This document shows positions 14,950 to 17,195 of a stretch of 17,195 bases of DNA, piece by piece. The stretch lies in NCBI GenBank assembly GCA_904502135.1, contig CAJGDE010000036.1:1-17195 (forward strand). The letters are read 5' to 3'. Made by a program: the position numbers and the translations under genes. Each line of letters opens with the position of its first letter. Within the stretch, counting starts at the first letter, position 1. Origin of the DNA: Kiritimatiellia bacterium (GTDB lineage: Bacteria; Verrucomicrobiota; Kiritimatiellia; RFP12; UBA1067). The notes beneath the pieces are model-generated. The model searched no databases. It worked only from the letters and a program-made list of their open reading frames with translations, and was not told the origin of the DNA.

Positions 14950-16515
14950 TCACCGCACGAAGATGATAAGGCCGCTACGAGCGTCTTCGCGCAACTCCGG
15001 ACCGGCGACAAACCCACCTTCCGCGCTGCCGCTGTTTACGAGGAACTGCTTGCCAACGATGTCGTAAAGGCCGAGGACGCCGTCCGACTTCCGCCGACAG
15101 GGGATGTACTCGTGCGTCTTCTCACCACTTTCGTAGATCGCCACATCCGCGATGCGCACGGGATTGCCGACGTTGTGAGACTCACTGTTGCTCATGCGCC
15201 CGAAGATGCGAAGCGTGCTCTCCGTCGGCAAGATGCCGGAAGTCCCAAGCGCGTATGTCGTGCCGTCGTTGACCGAAAGGACTTTGTTGGCGGCATCCAT
15301 TGTCAGCTTGTTCCAGCCGGCATCGATCAGCAACCTATCATCGTTTGTGTATTGGGTCTCGTTTCCGCCGACGCCACCGGCGAGATAAAATTTTTGATTT
15401 GGCATCCACTTGGCCCCAAGATGGAAACGACGCCATTGGGGAGTATCGAGAATGCCGACAAGATATGTGTTGACATTCTTCACCGTTGTCTGCGCTACAG
15501 CCGTTATGCGCGTGTTCACGGTGGGATGGATGTCCGTATCGACGTAATGCACCGTCCCCGTTGTCTCAAGGTAAAGGAGCCGCTGAAACTCCTGCGGCAG
15601 CTTCGCCTGCGGCACTATTAAAAAAGTCGCCGAGCCCGGTGTGGCCGTAGCATAGTCGCCCGCGCCGGACACCGTGCACGTCCCTTCGCCGAAGCGCGTA
15701 TTGTTCGCCCAGGTGACGGTATAGTCCACATCCTTCGTCAATGTCCTGCCCGTAAATTCTTCTTTGACAACCGGCAACGGGCAATAAGCCTCGACGGGCG
15801 AGTCGATGGACTGGAGCGAATCGGGAATTGCCTTGGCAACCACAAGATACTTCATGGCCGGTCCGGCCGCGAATTCACCAGATCCACCATTCTCGTAGAA
15901 TTTCGGCTCGCAGTAGTCGTACAGGCCGAGGGCGTTGTCCGACAGACGCCGCGCAGGGACAAGCAATCGCACGAGATCAGTTCCCTTCCAGATGCGCGTT
16001 ATCCCAACGCGGAACTTTCCGCACGTGAACGTGCCGCTTTCGTTTCGCGCGAATATGGCGATTGTGCTGTGGCCGTCTTCCGTGTAGGACTGGTCGCTGG
16101 CGTCAAGCGTCACATCAACCCAGCCGTCGGCTCCAGCGGGAAGAGTTGTATTGGCTACATTAGCAAGCCCAATCCACTTGATATACCTGAGGGTGGATTC
16201 GCCGGCGACTCCCCAGTGAAAACGATGCCAAACGTTGGCGATACGGTCGAGCGCGCCCATCTGCATTTGCGCGCCGGCGAAATCGACAACGCAGAAGCGC
16301 TGCGTAAGCTTCGTGTCGTTCGCATACACGACGCCGGTGTCGATATACTGCGTCCCGGAGGACTCCAGGTATTCCAGCATTTCGTACCCCGGAACTGGGA
16401 CAATGGACGCGCTGCCAGACAGGGCGGTGCTGGCAGATAGAATCGCCGCCGCAATCAGGAGGCTGCGATGTCTGCCCCCTCCCTTGGAAAATACTGCTTT
16501 TTGCAAAGTTATCAT
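14950..16515 (-). CDS. Secreted protein with two LamG/ConA-like jelly-roll-type repeats (521 aa)
   Basis: A signal peptide is clear: basic start, hydrophobic core LLIAAAILSASTAL and likely cleavage near residue 36. Two related modules follow. The first (about 44-228) opens with YLESSGTQYIDTG and closes with LSDNALGLYD and GGSGEFAAGP. The second (about 310-510) opens with YLETTGTVHYVDTD and closes with KSDGVLGLYD and GSAEGGFVAGP. Between them is an Ig/MBG-like segment (about 240-300). These modules are common in surface proteins of gut Verrucomicrobiota and other gut bacteria; carbohydrate or surface binding is inferred. No C-terminal sorting anchor is visible, which is unusual for this group. 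AAAGGAG precedes the ATG at 16515. A tiny out-of-frame ATG-CCA-TGA overlaps the start. Confidence 0.8.
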   Translation of the reverse strand: MITLQKAVFSKGGGRHRSLLIAAAILSASTALSGSASIVPVPGYEMLEYLESSGTQYIDTGVVYANDTKLTQRFCVVDFAGAQMQMGALDRIANVWHRFHWGVAGESTLRYIKWIGLANVANTTLPAGADGWVDVTLDASDQSYTEDGHSTIAIFARNESGTFTCGKFRVGITRIWKGTDLVRLLVPARRLSDNALGLYDYCEPKFYENGGSGEFAAGPAMKYLVVAKAIPDSLQSIDSPVEAYCPLPVVKEEFTGRTLTKDVDYTVTWANNTRFGEGTCTVSGAGDYATATPGSATFLIVPQAKLPQEFQRLLYLETTGTVHYVDTDIHPTVNTRITAVAQTTVKNVNTYLVGILDTPQWRRFHLGAKWMPNQKFYLAGGVGGNETQYTNDDRLLIDAGWNKLTMDAANKVLSVNDGTTYALGTSGILPTESTLRIFGRMSNSESHNVGNPVRIADVAIYESGEKTHEYIPCRRKSDGVLGLYDIVGKQFLVNSGSAEGGFVAGPELREDARSGLIIFVR

Positions 16516-16571
16516 GGCATACTCCTTTTGCGAATCTAAGTATATTTTACCACACTGCTATCCATTAGAGC

Positions 16572-16599
16572 GGACAGCAACCTTTCTTTTTTAGTTGCT
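16572..16599 (-). promoter_or_regulatory. 5' leader hairpin of the secreted-protein gene
   Basis: On the minus strand AGCAAC (16594-16599) pairs with GTTGCT (16576-16581) across a 12-nt A-rich loop, right at the predicted 5' end of the message. A second stem can form just downstream between GCTGTCC (16572-16578) and GGATAGC (7 pairs, one G-U). It uses the same GCT bases, so the two stems exclude each other. Confidence 0.35.
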
Positions 16600-16602
16600 T
16601 GT

Positions 16603-16632
16603 AAGATATCATAAACGAGAGATTGCTGTCAA
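16603..16632 (-). promoter_or_regulatory. Sigma70-type promoter for the secreted-protein gene
   Basis: On the minus strand a perfect TTGACA (16627-16632) is followed after 18 nt by TATCTT (16603-16608), 4 of 6 matches to TATAAT. Transcription would start near 16596 and give a leader of about 80 nt before the ATG at 16515. Confidence 0.5.
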
Positions 16633-16680
16633 GCCCAAACCTTGGGATATTTACAATAAATTACCCCTCCCTTAACTTTT

Positions 16681-16709
16681 TTGCAACTTTATCGCTGTTG
16701 GTGTACAAT
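16681..16709 (+). promoter_or_regulatory. Sigma70-type promoter pointing into the structured RNA candidate
   Basis: On the plus strand TTGCAA (16681-16686) and TACAAT (16704-16709) are separated by exactly 17 nt. Each box matches consensus at most positions. It diverges from the minus-strand promoter at 16603-16632 and would start transcription near 16716, about 22 nt before the closing helix of the structured element. Confidence 0.5.
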
Positions 16710-16715
16710 AAGCAT

Positions 16716-17067
16716 ATTGCCTAGGCTTCGCCGGGTACGATTTTATTTCGTTGAAAAAGATGAATTTTTTGTATTTGCTGAAGGGCGCGCCTAAAGGTCC
16801 CGACAGCTCGGTCAAACCGTTGTTTCGTTTAGTCGCAAAAGGAGGTGGAGCGGAGTCCTCCGAGTGAGACCTCGCGAAGGATTGTAGCCGTAAGAAAGGC
16901 ATTTGTAAGCAACCAGTGGTTTCTGTCGAGGCAAGGTAGGCTGAAAACGGTTTGTTGTCTAAGTGCGAAAGGCGTTACAACTCCGTAGCGAGTCGAGACC
17001 GAGGAGGAGCGCCGGACACCTCCTGACGCGACACCATATTTAAAAAGACTTAAACGAAATAAAATCG
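16716..17067 (+). ncRNA. Candidate structured non-coding RNA, about 350 nt, family not recognised
   Basis: A 15-bp perfect helix joins CGATTTTATTTCGTT (16738-16752) to AACGAAATAAAATCG (17053-17067). Inside, CAAACCGTT (16813-16821) and AACGGTTTG (16946-16954) form a second perfect helix of 9 bp. Two look-alike hairpins are GGAGG/CCTCC (16841-16861) and AGGAGG/CCTCCT (17002-17024), both with 11-nt loops. Smaller stems include CCGA/TCGG at 16800-16811. A good plus-strand promoter sits just upstream. The only plus-strand frame of note, 35 codons at 16760-16867, lacks a ribosome binding site. I compared it by eye with tmRNA, RNase P, SRP, 6S, T-box, group I and group II introns and found no match. 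A retron-like or large ornate RNA, or a dispersed repeat, remain possible. The 3' end is uncertain. Confidence 0.45.
16738..17067. repeat. 15-bp perfect inverted repeat enclosing 300 nt
   Basis: The arms are 16738-16752 and 17053-17067. The flanking bases show no matching target-site duplication, so a simple transposable element is less supported than a closing RNA helix. A partial third copy of the arm, TTTCGTTT (16823-16830), could compete for AAACGAAA (17052-17059). Confidence 0.7.
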
Positions 17068-17081
17068 CATTTACAGGTAAT

Positions 17082-17110
17082 CGGTTAGTCGAATGTGCGG
17101 ACTAACGCCG
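17082..17110. repeat. Hairpin with GTTAGTC/GACTAAC arms
   Basis: GTTAGTC (17084-17090) pairs with GACTAAC (17100-17106), and CGG/CCG extends the stem around one bulged base. A third GACTAA follows at 17118-17123. No T-run is adjacent. It sits just 3' of the structured RNA candidate. Confidence 0.45.
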
Positions 17111-17129
17111 CCCATCCGACTAAGGTGTT

Positions 17130-17177
17130 TGGCAGTGTGGACTTCCTATTGTTTTAAAACAGCCGTTCCGTCTGCCA
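17130..17177. other. Imperfect stem-loop near the right edge
   Basis: TGGCAG (17130-17135) pairs with CTGCCA (17172-17177). An inner GGAC/GTTCC stem and a central perfect palindrome GTTTTAAAAC (17151-17160) lie between. An A-run follows on the plus strand rather than a T-run, so I do not call a terminator. It may be the 3' part of the structured element or a separate site. Confidence 0.3.
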
Positions 17178-17195
17178 TTTAATCAAAAAAAAGAA

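Noticed and set aside
14896..15621. Plus-strand open frame of 241 codons
   Set aside because: It is antisense to the secreted two-repeat protein, whose signal peptide and duplicated modules make the minus strand convincing.
16760..16867. Plus-strand 35-codon frame beginning MNFLYLLKGAPKG
   Set aside because: There is no Shine-Dalgarno before the ATG and it overlaps the helices of the RNA candidate. I kept it only as a possible relic.
16672..16902. Minus-strand open frame of 76 codons inside the RNA candidate
   Set aside because: No ribosome binding site, no recognised domain, and it covers one arm of the inverted repeat and a plus-strand promoter. It may be a spurious frame of a dispersed repeat.
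17002..17024. T-box or riboswitch core
   Set aside because: The AGGTGG-like bases at 16842-16850 lack the ACCGCG part of the T-box motif, and no known riboswitch core could be matched.

Overview
The window looks like a piece of a Verrucomicrobiota/PVC-group chromosome, most likely a Kiritimatiellota-like or Lentisphaerota-like host-associated lineage. This is an inference from gene content: a MoxR/DUF58/BatA/DUF4175-type operon, a Tat-exported Gfo/Idh/MocA oxidoreductase next to a sugar-phosphate isomerase/epimerase, and a secreted protein with duplicated 'YLES.GTQYIDTG' jelly-roll modules. No rRNA, tRNA or phylogenetic marker is present, so the assignment is tentative. Every supported protein gene lies on the minus strand.

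Layout from left to right. Positions 1-384 are non-coding and rich in structure: a long broken inverted repeat, a GC hairpin and two opposed arrays of degenerate heptamers. Positions 385-1563 hold a compact minus-strand cassette: a 48- or 38-residue protein, a 74-residue protein, a 63-residue protein and a 185-residue protein that looks like an ADP-ribosyltransferase/PARP-fold enzyme. Its promoter region has a perfect TATAAT and two dyads. It resembles a toxin-antitoxin or defence cassette, but that role is inferred.

Positions 1680-12444, read right to left, form one tightly coupled operon with junctions overlapping by 1 to 8 nt: an ECF sigma factor fused through a transmembrane helix to a prenyltransferase/squalene-cyclase-like repeat domain; a MoxR AAA+ ATPase; a DUF58 VWA-like protein; a 1337-residue membrane protein joining a BatA-type half to a second VWA/GATase-like half; and a 1018-residue DUF4175-like membrane coiled-coil protein. 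By analogy with other MoxR-VWA systems this probably encodes an envelope chaperone or stress machine. The attached sigma factor may sense something outside the membrane.

Positions 12498-14818 hold a two-gene unit of exported or periplasmic sugar-metabolism proteins. Positions 14950-16515 hold a secreted two-repeat lectin-like protein, followed downstream by a short remnant that copies its translation-start region.

Positions 16516-17195 contain no convincing protein gene. They carry a divergent promoter pair and, on the plus strand, a candidate structured RNA of about 350 nt. It has a 15-bp closing helix, a 9-bp internal long-range helix and two look-alike hairpins, and I could not match it to any RNA family I know. 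With the sigma-sensor fusion and the small ADP-ribosyltransferase-like cassette, it is the most promising candidate for something undescribed.
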